A stretch of DNA of 64,000 bases from Enterococcus caccae ATCC BAA-1240 (GCF_000407145.1 NZ_KE136474.1:62001-126000); one strand, 5' to 3'; positions 18,888 through 28,252 are shown, numbered from the stretch's first letter. Numbers and translations are program-made. Notes: generated by a model not told the origin, from the sequence alone.

Positions 18888-20384
18888 TTATTCTTCTCCT
18901 ACTGAATCATAATGATGTTTGTATTTTTCCCGAAATTCTTTTGGTGTTAAATCGTTCATTTTTTTAAAGATTTGAGAGAAATAAGTGCTATTATTAAAAC
19001 CGATTTTATCAGCAATTTCATTAACATTATCATCTGTATAAAGCAATAAATTTTGTGCTTTTTTCATGCGATATTGATTTAAATATTGTGAAAAACTCTT
19101 CTTGGTTTCTTTTTTAAACAACTGTCCCAAGTACATCACATTGAGATGCAGTGATTGTGCTACACATTTCAATGTCAGTTCACTTGTATAGTCCGTACGT
19201 ATCTTATCAATCACTTTTTGAACATTTTCTGAATAATCATAAGCGATTTTTTCTCGAGTAATTTGCTTAACCGTCGTGGATAAAATCTCTCGTAATTTAT
19301 CAGCATTCGAAGAATGATTGATATCATCTAAAACTTGTTGATATTCCCCTTCATCCAAGTGATTAAAGCGACGGTAAATATCCATAAAAAGCATAAACGT
19401 AATATGGCGAACATCTTCAGGACGTGCACCTATTTTTTGTGTTTTAGTAAAAATCTCAGCGATCGTAGTCTCAATCGTAGTAAAATCACCCACCATCAAT
19501 GTTTTGTTAAAATTGATGATATCTGCTGACAAATCGAAGTCATCTGAAAAGACAGAATATAGCAGATTTTTCCCAGTAGCTTCATAAAACTTGTAGCGCT
19601 GCAATGTTTGATTCGCTTTCTCATAACTATCTGGAACATCCTCCCAGTCACTAACCGTTTCGCCCACACTAATCAGCCAACTATCATCTTCATCTGTTTG
19701 CAACGGATTTGCTGTTAAGAGTTGATTCAATTGATATTTACCGCCTTTAAAGATATGTACGAGCACACTCTTATCCCCTAAATTACGTGAAAAGAATAAA
19801 GATTGTTGTTGTTCTTCCAGCCACTTAACAACTTGAGCTTTTTTTTCACGTGTGACTTCTACTAACAATACTGTCCAATCTGATTTTTCTGCCGTATCAA
19901 CTAGTTGATTCAGTTCTTCAAAGTTATCTTTATCAATTTCACCGTTGACCCATTGTGACAATAAAATTTCACTATATAAGCCGTTTCTTGTTTCTTGCTG
20001 ATTACGATTATCCAAACGTTTTTTAGCTTTTCTCACGCTTTTTAACAGTTCCAGTTTATCTACAGGTTTCATCAAATAATTGATTGCGCCCAGTTGTAGT
20101 CCACCTTTTAAAAAATCAAATTTCTGGTAACCAGAAAGAATCATAAATTCAAACTGCTTTGCTTCATTTTGAGCAGCTTCAATAAATTCTAATCCTGTCA
20201 TTTCCGGCATCGTAATATCGGTTATTACAAGATCGATCGACTCCATTTCCATCAAGGTTAATGCTTCTTTTGCATTTCGGGCTGTCCCTTTGATAGAGAA
20301 TCCTTCTGCTTCCCATGAAATAATCCTTTTCAAGCCGTTAACGATCATATATTCATCATCGACTAACAAAACATTGTAATTCAT
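18888..20384 (-). CDS. YesN-like response regulator with AraC-type DNA-binding domain
   Basis: 498 residues. Residues 1-120 form a receiver domain (LLVDDE; phosphoacceptor Asp56 in DLVITDITMPEMTG; MKPVDKLELL). A long middle region follows, and the last 100 residues are a double AraC helix-turn-helix (LTLKCVAQSLHLNVMYLGQLFKKETKKSFSQYL and IGFNNSTYFSQIFKKMNDLTPKEFREKY). It is third in the YesL-YesM-YesN-like operon next to the importer genes. YesMN-type systems control glycan use in Bacillus, and TCS07 of pneumococcus has been linked to N-glycan genes. Its probable sites are the 21-bp-period repeats at 9211 and 26490. Confidence 0.92.
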   Translation of the reverse strand: MNYNVLLVDDEYMIVNGLKRIISWEAEGFSIKGTARNAKEALTLMEMESIDLVITDITMPEMTGLEFIEAAQNEAKQFEFMILSGYQKFDFLKGGLQLGAINYLMKPVDKLELLKSVRKAKKRLDNRNQQETRNGLYSEILLSQWVNGEIDKDNFEELNQLVDTAEKSDWTVLLVEVTREKKAQVVKWLEEQQQSLFFSRNLGDKSVLVHIFKGGKYQLNQLLTANPLQTDEDDSWLISVGETVSDWEDVPDSYEKANQTLQRYKFYEATGKNLLYSVFSDDFDLSADIINFNKTLMVGDFTTIETTIAEIFTKTQKIGARPEDVRHITFMLFMDIYRRFNHLDEGEYQQVLDDINHSSNADKLREILSTTVKQITREKIAYDYSENVQKVIDKIRTDYTSELTLKCVAQSLHLNVMYLGQLFKKETKKSFSQYLNQYRMKKAQNLLLYTDDNVNEIADKIGFNNSTYFSQIFKKMNDLTPKEFREKYKHHYDSVGEE

Positions 20385-20434
20385 TTTCTCACTCCCTTAT
20401 TACGAACTACTGTGACTGTTTGTGTTGATCTGAT

Positions 20435-22165
20435 TTAATTTTGAGAAATGGACTCGTCAAATGAAAGTTCGATAGCGATTCCTTTCGACTCATTTTGGGT
20501 AATCGTCATCAAAAATGTCGGCCCAAAATAGGCTCGCAAGCGTTCATTCACATTTTGTAACCCGATGGAATCATGTAATTCAATCTGCTGAGTCTTTAAT
20601 TTGCTTTCAATCAAAGCCAATTTTTGCGGAGATATTCCCTTTCCGTTATCTCGAATCAATATTTTTACTTGCCCATCAATTAAATGAGCTTTCACGCTGA
20701 TTGCATTGTCATTGCGAGAAAAATCGATCCCGTGAACAAAATAATTTTCAATCAATGGTTGAATCGAAAATTTGGGTAAAACCAGCCCTTTCAACGCTTC
20801 ATCAATTTCAAAATGATACGCTACTCGATCTGGATACCTCATCTGATACAAATAGACATACTTTTCACAAAAACTCAGTTCTTTTTCCAATGTTGTAGTT
20901 TTAGCCTGATCCGTATTATTCCGCAATAGCGTTGAAAATGCATACACTACATCAGCTAGCTCTTCACTGCCTTCACTTAATGCATACATGCGGATATACT
21001 CCAATGTATTGTATAAAAAATGTGGGCTGATTTGGGACTGCAATGCGCGCATATGCGCATCTTGCTGCTTGATTTCTAATTTATAAATATCCGCAATATA
21101 CTGCTCAATATTATCCAACATCGTGTTGATTCCTCTTGAAAGCTCTTTTAACTCAAACTGAGTCTCTTGCTCATTGATCCGTGTATTCAAGTCTCCTTCA
21201 GAAACAAGCGCCATCGATCCCATAATAATATCGACTTGCTGAGAATACTTCGTAAAGGTTCGATAAAGCAAATATAAAAGTAATAAAATCAGCACCAAAC
21301 CGCCCAGCATCAGAATCCGTAAATCAAAAAGAACTTGCGTCAGGACCTTTTTCTTAGAGATCGTCACTAAAATATCAAAACCACTCGTCGTTTTCAGATG
21401 CTCCAGTATATTATTTTCTGCCAACTTCTGAATTGGCAAAGCAGATGTTTCTTTCATTTTTTGCTGAATTAGTTGTTGGTCTAATACGTTGTTTTGTTCC
21501 GTATAAGTCAATAATTGATACCCTGTGTTTGAAAATACATACGCTGATAATCCATCGAATGTCGTTAGATGAGTCAAACTATCGATAATGTCTTTTTGAG
21601 AAAATTCAATATAAAAACTGCCCAACACTTCTAAAGTCACTGGATTTGTGATTGGATAGGCCAAATAAAATTTATTATTTAGACGTGGCGTTCCCTCTAT
21701 CTTCTTACCACTCTTATTTTCAGCACTAGAAAGATAATAATCATTATAACTGTTCAATACGATGATAATCGATTCGATATTATCATACATCGTATAGAAA
21801 TTTTTTACTTGACCAGGCAAAAATAGATAGTTCCCTGTTTCTAACTGTTGATCATAAGAATAATTCAAGTAATCTGAAATCGAAGTATCCATATAACGAT
21901 TTAAGTTGTTGATTTTATCTTGGTTTTCTGTCAAACCATTCATCATTGTTTTTCCTTGCAAATTCTTATCATTAATTGAACGGCTAATCGTGTCTACAGC
22001 TTCTTGCGCTGTAATTTTCCCTCTTCCCATCGATTGCCAATAGGTATTCATACCAATACTGACCATGCCAATCAAAATCAAAGATACAAGAATCAACGCA
22101 TAATTTTTCAGCAAACGGTTCAGTAATGTTTTTTCATTAAGGAAAGAAGGTTTTTGTTTACGCAT
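20435..22165 (-). CDS. YesM-like sensor histidine kinase
   Basis: 576 residues with membrane helices at about 22-40 and 282-302 bracketing an extracellular Cache-like sensor, then HAMP (about 303-358), a His_kinase dimer region with SQISPHFLYNTLEY (phosphorylated His382) and an HATPase domain (PLIENYFVHGI, DNGKGIS). The start ATG overlaps the last eight bases of the YesL-like gene. It should phosphorylate the downstream response regulator in response to an extracellular glycan or to the binding-protein/importer state; the signal is unknown. Confidence 0.93.
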   Translation of the reverse strand: MRKQKPSFLNEKTLLNRLLKNYALILVSLILIGMVSIGMNTYWQSMGRGKITAQEAVDTISRSINDKNLQGKTMMNGLTENQDKINNLNRYMDTSISDYLNYSYDQQLETGNYLFLPGQVKNFYTMYDNIESIIIVLNSYNDYYLSSAENKSGKKIEGTPRLNNKFYLAYPITNPVTLEVLGSFYIEFSQKDIIDSLTHLTTFDGLSAYVFSNTGYQLLTYTEQNNVLDQQLIQQKMKETSALPIQKLAENNILEHLKTTSGFDILVTISKKKVLTQVLFDLRILMLGGLVLILLLLYLLYRTFTKYSQQVDIIMGSMALVSEGDLNTRINEQETQFELKELSRGINTMLDNIEQYIADIYKLEIKQQDAHMRALQSQISPHFLYNTLEYIRMYALSEGSEELADVVYAFSTLLRNNTDQAKTTTLEKELSFCEKYVYLYQMRYPDRVAYHFEIDEALKGLVLPKFSIQPLIENYFVHGIDFSRNDNAISVKAHLIDGQVKILIRDNGKGISPQKLALIESKLKTQQIELHDSIGLQNVNERLRAYFGPTFLMTITQNESKGIAIELSFDESISQN

Positions 22166-22772
22166 GGAGTTCCAATCGTTGATCGATTGTTTGTCTCCAC
22201 GATTTTGTTGCAGTGAAGCTCCAAATTTGAATCATGGAAAACGTACCAAATAAAATCAATCCTTTAAACTTCCACGTGATGAATAGAATCAAACATATGC
22301 CAATCGCAATTTTTAAAAGATTGGTAAAATTTGATAATGTCGAAATAAATGCTAACTTCAATAAATTTTTTAAATCGATTTCATAATAACTGTCTAATAA
22401 TAATGTGTATTGAAAAGTCACAACTGCATAGATCATTGCAAAGACTAAGAGGAAGTCAATCATCAAAAATGCCAATCCTTGGATTTGAACAGATAAAAAT
22501 AAATTATAGGCTAAACCTGCTAATACCAAAATAGTGCCATAAAAGAGAATATTTCCTCTGACAAAATTCTGCTTAAAAGAACTCCAACCTTCTTTTAAGG
22601 TAATATCTTTGTAATTAAATTGATGACTGATAAATAATTCATTGATTGTTTTCAGCGCTGGACCAATCCCCGCTACAAGTAAACCGCAACAGCTGAATAA
22701 CCAAAAAAATAAATTTAACTTTACAATGACCCAGATTTTAATGAACAATGTTTCCAACGCTTTTCCGACCAT
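22158..22772 (-). CDS. YesL-like DUF624 membrane protein
   Basis: 204 residues with about five hydrophobic helices and the N-terminal LFIKIWVIVKLNLFFWLFSCCGLLVAGIGPAL typical of DUF624/YesL. This family regularly accompanies YesM/YesN two-component systems and carbohydrate ABC importers, but its molecular function is not established. It is first in the operon, has its own promoter upstream, and its stop overlaps the kinase start, so the three are translationally coupled. Confidence 0.85.
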   Translation of the reverse strand: MVGKALETLFIKIWVIVKLNLFFWLFSCCGLLVAGIGPALKTINELFISHQFNYKDITLKEGWSSFKQNFVRGNILFYGTILVLAGLAYNLFLSVQIQGLAFLMIDFLLVFAMIYAVVTFQYTLLLDSYYEIDLKNLLKLAFISTLSNFTNLLKIAIGICLILFITWKFKGLILFGTFSMIQIWSFTATKSWRQTIDQRLELHA

Positions 22773-22802
22773 CTAACTCTTCCTTTCTACTTCTCTATTA
22801 GT

Positions 22803-22831
22803 ATAATAAATAACTATTCAGGATATTCCAA
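22803..22831 (-). promoter_or_regulatory. promoter of the YesL-YesM-YesN-like operon
   Basis: Minus-strand TTGGAA (22826-22831), a 17-base spacer and TATTAT (22803-22808), about 30 bases before the first start codon. No 21-bp repeat motif is seen here, so direct autoregulation is not supported. Confidence 0.6.
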
Positions 22832-22889
22832 ATAAAAAACTACTGCCTAAAATAATAGTACGCAGTTTAAGTCAACTATTTTTTTAAAA

Positions 22890-22929
22890 GAACCAAGTAA
22901 AAACGATGTAGTATCGATTCACTTGGTTC
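22890..22929 (-). terminator. intrinsic terminator of the importer operon
   Basis: GAACCAAGT at 22890-22898 pairs with ACTTGGTTC at 22921-22929, with a second short internal pairing (CGAT/ATCG). Read on the minus strand it is followed by a T-rich tract. It separates the solute-binding protein gene from the two-component operon. Confidence 0.75.
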
Positions 22930-22947
22930 CAAGGGTTTATACTTGTT

Positions 22948-24414
22948 TTATTTTTTCAAAAACTCATCGTATTGTTTTTGCATTTCAGCTAAAACTTTTT
23001 CGTAACCAGCGTTAACAAGCGCTTCTTTTAATTTAGGGACTGTTTCTTCTGGGTCAACGGTTCCTGTATTTAAACCATCCAAATATTGACTCATAACATT
23101 GGCGATATTACTCATTTCTGTTTTCACATTTGATGTCACGAAGTTAAAGCCTAAAATCGGAGATGTTTCTGCTTTCGCAATTGATTCATCACGCTCTTTG
23201 ATCATATCATCTGTGATCGTATCTTGGGTGTATAAAATTTTGTTATTTCCTGTATTCCATGCAGGTAAATGAGTGTTAGGTTTATAACCATCTAACAACT
23301 TGATTTTTCCCTCTTTATCAGGAATTTTTTCCCAAGCTTCGCCTTCAATTCCCCAAACTAATCCATTCAGCAATTCTGGATCACTATTGATTTGACCTAA
23401 TACTTCTACAGCTTTTTCTTTATTTTTAGACGTATTTGAGACTACAAAGTTGGCCATTCTTGCTTGATCACTTGATTTAAGTGGTGTAGTAAAGGCTTTA
23501 GATACTAATTCTTGGCCAGCAGCATTACTTAAAATCGTATCACCATAATCGTAAGGACCTTGTGTTTCTTGACGAATAAACCATGTGTTTCCTTCTAATG
23601 GAAACTCCGTATTACTTGTTGCTGCATCAGATGGAATATATCCTGCTTGATACCATTTGTGCATTGTTTTCAGCACGTCCATAAAGTCTTTGTTTTCGTA
23701 TTGGTTGATGATTTTTTTAGTATCCCCATTTAGATCGACAGCAAATGGATAGTCATTTCCAATCGGGAAATCAAAATCCCCTTGCGCTTTAAACCCTTGA
23801 CCAATCGCAAATGCTGCGATATTCGGTTCTTTTTCATGGAATGTTTTTAACACACTTTCAGCATCTTTATATGTTTTGATATCATCGATCGATAAATTAT
23901 ATTTATCTAAATATTGTTTGTTAAACGTCAACACTTGTTGCGAGTATACATTGCCGTTCACTGGAAAGGCATATAGTTTACCGTCTACTAAATTCCCTTT
24001 GATATAGGCTTCATCTAATTGATCATAGGCATCTTTCGCAAACTTAGGTGCTAGTTCAGTTAAATCCGCAAAGGCTCCTTTTTGTGCATTTGGTACATAA
24101 CTATCTGCAAATGCAATATCATAATTTTCACCAGAGGACACAATAACGCTCATTTTTTTCTTGTAATCGCCCCACCCAATATACTGAATATTTAGTTTAA
24201 CACCTGTTTTCTCTTCAATTTTCTTGTTGGCAACGTCCATCAATGCATCATAATTATCAGGTTTATCCCCGATTTGATACATCAATAACGTATTTTCATC
24301 TGTTTTTTTGCTGCTCCCGTCAGTTTTTTCTTTACTCCCTCCGCCACATGCTGTCAACGCACCTAAAAGAACAACTGCTGCACTTAAACCGACTACTTTT
24401 TTCCACGTCTTCAT
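22948..24414 (-). CDS. carbohydrate ABC importer solute-binding lipoprotein (NgtS/LplA-like)
   Basis: 488 residues with a signal peptide ending in a lipobox (LLGALTACGGG, Cys about 23). The body is a family 1-type extracellular binding protein (KKMSVIVSSGENYDIAFADSY, FPLEGNTWFIRQETQGPYDYG). It is the third gene after two LplB/LplC-type permeases. Large binding proteins of this size, such as pneumococcal NgtS, take long oligosaccharides, which fits the GH85 and mannosidase genes around it. The ligand, N-glycans with one reducing-end GlcNAc, is inference from context. Confidence 0.9.
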   Translation of the reverse strand: MKTWKKVVGLSAAVVLLGALTACGGGSKEKTDGSSKKTDENTLLMYQIGDKPDNYDALMDVANKKIEEKTGVKLNIQYIGWGDYKKKMSVIVSSGENYDIAFADSYVPNAQKGAFADLTELAPKFAKDAYDQLDEAYIKGNLVDGKLYAFPVNGNVYSQQVLTFNKQYLDKYNLSIDDIKTYKDAESVLKTFHEKEPNIAAFAIGQGFKAQGDFDFPIGNDYPFAVDLNGDTKKIINQYENKDFMDVLKTMHKWYQAGYIPSDAATSNTEFPLEGNTWFIRQETQGPYDYGDTILSNAAGQELVSKAFTTPLKSSDQARMANFVVSNTSKNKEKAVEVLGQINSDPELLNGLVWGIEGEAWEKIPDKEGKIKLLDGYKPNTHLPAWNTGNNKILYTQDTITDDMIKERDESIAKAETSPILGFNFVTSNVKTEMSNIANVMSQYLDGLNTGTVDPEETVPKLKEALVNAGYEKVLAEMQKQYDEFLKK

Positions 24415-24535
24415 TCCTGTTCCTCCTCGTAATTTAAAATAGTAACAACGTTCCGCTTCGCTTCACCTTGTACTTTTCAATATCAGTTCATTTTATTCAC
24501 GGTGTTTCAAAACAAAAGCTGAATGAGCTAATTTT

Positions 24536-25456
24536 TTATTCCTTCACTCCGCCAATCGTTAATCCTTTTACAAAATACTTTTGGAAAAACGGATAGCTGA
24601 TTGCAATCGGTAATGTCGAAATAACCACGATCGCCATTCGAGCTGATTCTCCCGGTATTGCTGCCATCCCACCAGATAATTGACTGCTGGCTCCGGCATT
24701 TTGGGTCAAGTATTGAATATTATTTTGAATCTTCATCAACAAATATTGCAGTGGAACTAAACTATCTTTTTGAATATATAAGAGTGCATTAAACCAGTCA
24801 TTCCAATACCCTAAAGCCGCAAACAAACTGATTGTTGCAATTCCTGGCACTGCTAACGGCAACACGATTTGAATAAAAATCCGCATCTCAGAAGCCCCAT
24901 CGATTCGTGCTGACTCAATGATCGAATCAGACACTGAACGTTTGAAAAAGGTTCGCATCACAATAATATTAAACGGACTGACTGCCATTGGCAAAATCAA
25001 CGCCCAAATCGTATCTTTCAACTGAAGTAAATTTGTCATCACTAAGTAATTCGCCACCATACCTGGTGAAAATAACATGGTGATCAAACAAAATACCGTA
25101 AAAAATCGGCGAAACGGAAAATTAGATCTTGAAATCACATAAGCGTATAGTGAAGTCGCTGTACTGTTGATCAACGTTCCGACTACGGTGACTAAAACAG
25201 TCACAAACAAGGCTTGGAAAATTTTATCCTGCATCTGATCGAATAAATAAGTATAACCAAAAAAACTAAATTCCTGAGGCCAAAAACTATAGCCGTGAGC
25301 TGCTAATGCTGTTTCATTACTAAGTGAGATTGCCACAACAAATAGAAACGGCAAAACACAAGATAGAGCGAAAACGGCAATCAGCACATTAAAAAATAAA
25401 TTGACAGGTCTATTAAACGAACGAATTGTTACTTTTGAAACTGGCTTTTTCCTCAA
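24536..25456 (-). CDS. ABC importer permease, LplC type
   Basis: 306 residues from TTG 25456, which stands 8 bases after AAGGAG; the GTG at 25465 overlaps that site. Six membrane helices and the binding-protein-dependent permease loop with the EAA motif (ESARIDGASEMRIFIQIVLPLAVPGIATI) are present. It pairs with the LplB-type permease just upstream and the binding protein downstream. The ATPase is absent from the window, so a shared MsmK-like ATPase elsewhere is likely. Confidence 0.92.
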   Translation of the reverse strand: MRKKPVSKVTIRSFNRPVNLFFNVLIAVFALSCVLPFLFVVAISLSNETALAAHGYSFWPQEFSFFGYTYLFDQMQDKIFQALFVTVLVTVVGTLINSTATSLYAYVISRSNFPFRRFFTVFCLITMLFSPGMVANYLVMTNLLQLKDTIWALILPMAVSPFNIIVMRTFFKRSVSDSIIESARIDGASEMRIFIQIVLPLAVPGIATISLFAALGYWNDWFNALLYIQKDSLVPLQYLLMKIQNNIQYLTQNAGASSQLSGGMAAIPGESARMAIVVISTLPIAISYPFFQKYFVKGLTIGGVKE

Positions 25457-25471
25457 TGTTTTCACTCCTTC

Positions 25472-26419
25472 TTAGAATAATGCCGAATCATTGTCAAAAC
25501 GACGAACGATTCCATTTGTGATCATTAGTAAGACAAATCCAACTGTTGATTGATACAAACCAGCAGCCGCTGTCATTCCGATATCTCCTGTGGCAGTCAA
25601 GCCATTAAAGATATACGTATCCAAAACTGACGTGACCTGATACAGTGAACCTGAATTTCTCGGAACATTATAGAACAGACCAAAATCCGCTCTAAAAATA
25701 TTCCCAACAGCCAAAATCGTCATAATCGTCATCAATGGTAATAATTGAGGAATCGTCACATTCTTGATCTGTTGCCACTTGCTAGCACCATCCACCATCG
25801 CAGCCTCATAATAAGTCGGATCAATTCCCATAACAGAAGCAAAATAAATGATACTATTGTAGCCGATCCCTTTCCATGTTCCGATAAAGACTAAGATAAA
25901 CGGCCAATATTTTGCTTCACTGTACCAATTGATTGGTGTGCCTCCACGACTTGAAATCCACTGATTGAAAATCCCTTTATCTGGACTTAAAAAGGCATAC
26001 ACAAAATACCCAATAATAACCCAAGATAAGAAATACGGTAACAGAGACATTGTTTGATAGACTTTTACCAAACGCTTATTCCGCAATTCACTCATCACGA
26101 TTGCAAAAAATACAGAAATGACAAGGTTTAATGTAATAAACGTCACGTTGTACAACACTGTATTTTTCGTAATCAAGAAGGCATCATTAGAAGAAAACAA
26201 AAACTTGAAATTATCCAAACCAACCCAAGGGCTCTCTTTTAAACTAGCAATGAACCCATCTGGCGAAATATGGAAATCCTTAAAAGCTACCACATTGGTC
26301 AATACTGGAATGTAAAAGAAAAAAATCATCCAGATCATCGCTGGAATCGCCATTAAGATCAAGGCTTTATATCGCCATATGTTCGTAAAAAAAAGCGAGC
26401 TCTTTGACTTCTTCTTCAT
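25472..26419 (-). CDS. ABC importer permease, LplB type
   Basis: 315 residues from ATG 26419, with GGAG 8 bases upstream; ATG 26440 would place that site inside the gene. Six membrane helices and the EAA loop (YYEAAMVDGASKWQQIKNVTIPQLLPL) identify a carbohydrate importer permease. It is first of a three-gene operon that has a cre box and a pair of 21-bp-period repeats upstream, the same layout as the GH85 promoter, so importer and secreted enzyme are probably co-induced. Confidence 0.92.
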   Translation of the reverse strand: MKKKSKSSLFFTNIWRYKALILMAIPAMIWMIFFFYIPVLTNVVAFKDFHISPDGFIASLKESPWVGLDNFKFLFSSNDAFLITKNTVLYNVTFITLNLVISVFFAIVMSELRNKRLVKVYQTMSLLPYFLSWVIIGYFVYAFLSPDKGIFNQWISSRGGTPINWYSEAKYWPFILVFIGTWKGIGYNSIIYFASVMGIDPTYYEAAMVDGASKWQQIKNVTIPQLLPLMTIMTILAVGNIFRADFGLFYNVPRNSGSLYQVTSVLDTYIFNGLTATGDIGMTAAAGLYQSTVGFVLLMITNGIVRRFDNDSALF

Positions 26420-26456
26420 TTCCCCAACTCCTTTCATCAAATTGTCTACAACAGAA

Positions 26457-26470
26457 TTGTAGCGCTTTCA
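26457..26470 (-). promoter_or_regulatory. cre-like site upstream of the importer operon
   Basis: Minus strand TGAAAGCGCTACAA matches 13 of 14 cre positions. It starts exactly 33 bases from the first repeat at 26490, as at the GH85 promoter. Confidence 0.65.
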
Positions 26471-26489
26471 ACAAAGAATAAAAATAAAC

Positions 26490-26524
26490 AAAATATAGAT
26501 ATTCTTATAGAAAATATAGATGTT
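26490..26524. promoter_or_regulatory. 21-bp-period direct repeats, probable response-regulator site
   Basis: AAAATATAGATATT begins at 26490 and AAAATATAGATGTT at 26511, a 21-base period. Motif, orientation relative to the gene, and distance to the cre box all match the repeats upstream of the GH85 gene, which argues for a common activator. Confidence 0.65.
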
Positions 26525-26548
26525 ACGAATAATAAGGCATATACTCTA

Positions 26549-26577
26549 TTGACCCAATAGTTTCTCTTCAATATGAT
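26549..26577 (+). promoter_or_regulatory. promoter of the RidA-family gene
   Basis: TTGACC at 26549-26554, a 17-base spacer and TATGAT at 26572-26577, 35 bases before the start codon. Confidence 0.6.
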
Positions 26578-26612
26578 ACAATCACCTTATCAACTCGAAC
26601 GGAGGAAATAAC

Positions 26613-26948
26613 ATGCAAATTTATCAAAATACCAAAATTGCCGGCAACCAGACTTTATATATTTCTGGTCAAACACCAAACAAAGATGAGTACACACCTC
26701 AAAATATTGAAGATCAAACTGAGTTTGTTCTCGAAAAAATCACAACTGCTTTGCATGAACATAATTTAACCGTAGAAAACCTGGTTAAAATCACGATATA
26801 TATTACCGACGTTTCCTATCTATCAGGTGTTAGAAGTAAATTGGCAGAATTTGTAGGCGAGTCAAAACCTACTTCTACGTTAGTTGTTGTCGCTGGATTG
26901 ATCGATCCAGCTTTTAAAGTTGAAATTGATGGAATTGCTGCCTTTTAA
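26613..26948 (+). CDS. RidA/YjgF-family protein
   Basis: 111 residues, slightly short of the usual 125, with the family segments YISGQTP, VENLVKITIYITDVSYLSGVR and PTSTLVVVAGLIDPAFKVEIDGIAA. RidA enzymes hydrolyse reactive enamines and imines made by pyridoxal enzymes. The catalytic arginine of canonical RidA sits in a P-x-R-S/T-x-V motif; here it reads KPTSTLVVV, so the arginine is replaced and imine deaminase activity may be absent. It stands alone between the importer promoter and the WxL operon. Confidence 0.8.
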   Translation: MQIYQNTKIAGNQTLYISGQTPNKDEYTPQNIEDQTEFVLEKITTALHEHNLTVENLVKITIYITDVSYLSGVRSKLAEFVGESKPTSTLVVVAGLIDPAFKVEIDGIAAF

Positions 26949-27046
26949 GTATCCGATTCATGCTGTTTGACAAGAACGAAACAAGGATGGGACAGAAGCT
27001 TATTTCCGAAGGGATTACTTCTGCTTCCACCGTTTATTCGCATTTA

Positions 27047-27087
27047 GGGTGTGAAACAAAAGTGATTTTTACTTTTGTCCCACACCC
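27047..27087. terminator. long hairpin between RidA and DUF916 genes
   Basis: GGGTGTGAAACAAAAGT at 27047-27063 pairs with ACTTTTGTCCCACACCC at 27071-27087 with one mismatch. It lies between convergent genes, and upstream GGGACAGAAGC and related pieces resemble short intergenic repeats of enterococci. It probably serves as a terminator, though no T-run follows directly. Confidence 0.6.
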
Positions 27088-27094
27088 ACTTCGT

Positions 27095-28117
27095 TTATTT
27101 ATGTTTTTTTTGATACACAATATATCCTAGTAAGCCAACTAAGATAATGCCCATTCCAGCTACCACCCACGGCCAATAATTGGTTGGTTGTTTTACCACC
27201 TCTACAGCTTCTTTGTTAAATTTCTCTGCCTCTTTTTTCTCGACATCAAACTCTTTTGTAAATGCCCACTTCTCTTCACCACTTGTAACAGTTAGCTTAA
27301 GAGTATACTCTCCAGCGCGTATTTCTTCATTTTCTAAAGAGATATTATAATCAAATACAGAATGAGGAGCCATTGCTAATTTTTCCTTTTTTGTTGTATA
27401 AATTAGTTTATCTTTTTGATACACATTCGCTTCAACAGTAGCCTTTTTTAAGGTTGTACTTTGAACATTTCGTAATGTGGCTAAAAAAGCTGTTCGACCA
27501 TTTACCAGACCTGCCTGAACATCGCCCAATTTGACTTCTGGTTTTATTGCGTTGTCTGTTTCGCTTAACTTTACACCAATCGTATAAGAAAACCGATTTG
27601 ACAATTGGACACCAGAAACACTTTTTTGTTCTTTATTCGCCTCATTTGAGTTCTCAGAAGTCTCTTTATCTTTCACTTCTTGAACGAAAAATCCACCTAA
27701 GATTTCTCCATCGAAAGAATCCTTTGGCATCTTTAAATGAAATATAATCTCTTTTTCTTCTTTCGCATTCAAGGTAACGATTTGTTTCTTCGAAACTAAA
27801 TCGGTAAAACTATGTTTCATTGTTTTATCTAACACAGGATTATCAACACTATAATCGACCATTCCATTATTATTCGTGAAAGCATCTCTAGGAGTGACCG
27901 CAATAGTTGATGGTTGATCTGCGTAATTTATCAGTTTTAACTTTAACTCTTGCTCTTCTGATGGGTTCATATGTAAATCAAAATAGCTAACATCCGACTT
28001 TTGATTCTCTGGTAAAACTGCTTGAACTGAGTAAGACATTTCTTCAGCAAAAGCTGTGCTTCCACAAAATAATCCCGCAACAAAAATCACACTTAAAAAT
28101 GCTATTATTTTTTTCAT
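27095..28117 (-). CDS. DUF916/DUF3324 WxL-interacting protein
   Basis: 340 residues: signal peptide (cleavage near AFAEE), a DUF916 domain (about 30-150, starting YSVQAVLPENQKSDVSYFDL), a DUF3324 domain (about 165-290), a C-terminal membrane helix (WPWVVAGMGIILVGLLGYIVY) and a basic tail. This is the architecture of WxL-interacting proteins, which bind WxL proteins and peptidoglycan at the surface. It is the last gene of a three-gene WxL operon, so it likely displays the two WxL proteins encoded upstream. Confidence 0.9.
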   Translation of the reverse strand: MKKIIAFLSVIFVAGLFCGSTAFAEEMSYSVQAVLPENQKSDVSYFDLHMNPSEEQELKLKLINYADQPSTIAVTPRDAFTNNNGMVDYSVDNPVLDKTMKHSFTDLVSKKQIVTLNAKEEKEIIFHLKMPKDSFDGEILGGFFVQEVKDKETSENSNEANKEQKSVSGVQLSNRFSYTIGVKLSETDNAIKPEVKLGDVQAGLVNGRTAFLATLRNVQSTTLKKATVEANVYQKDKLIYTTKKEKLAMAPHSVFDYNISLENEEIRAGEYTLKLTVTSGEEKWAFTKEFDVEKKEAEKFNKEAVEVVKQPTNYWPWVVAGMGIILVGLLGYIVYQKKHK

Positions 28118-28252
28118 TATAATTATTCCTTCCTATGTTCTAACGTGACTGGTTTATGTATAGATAAATTCGAAACAAAAAGCTGCTCTTTGTTTCAAAT
28201 TTACCCTGCTATTTTGATAACGAACACTTGCTATGTCTAATTAGACTCTCTT

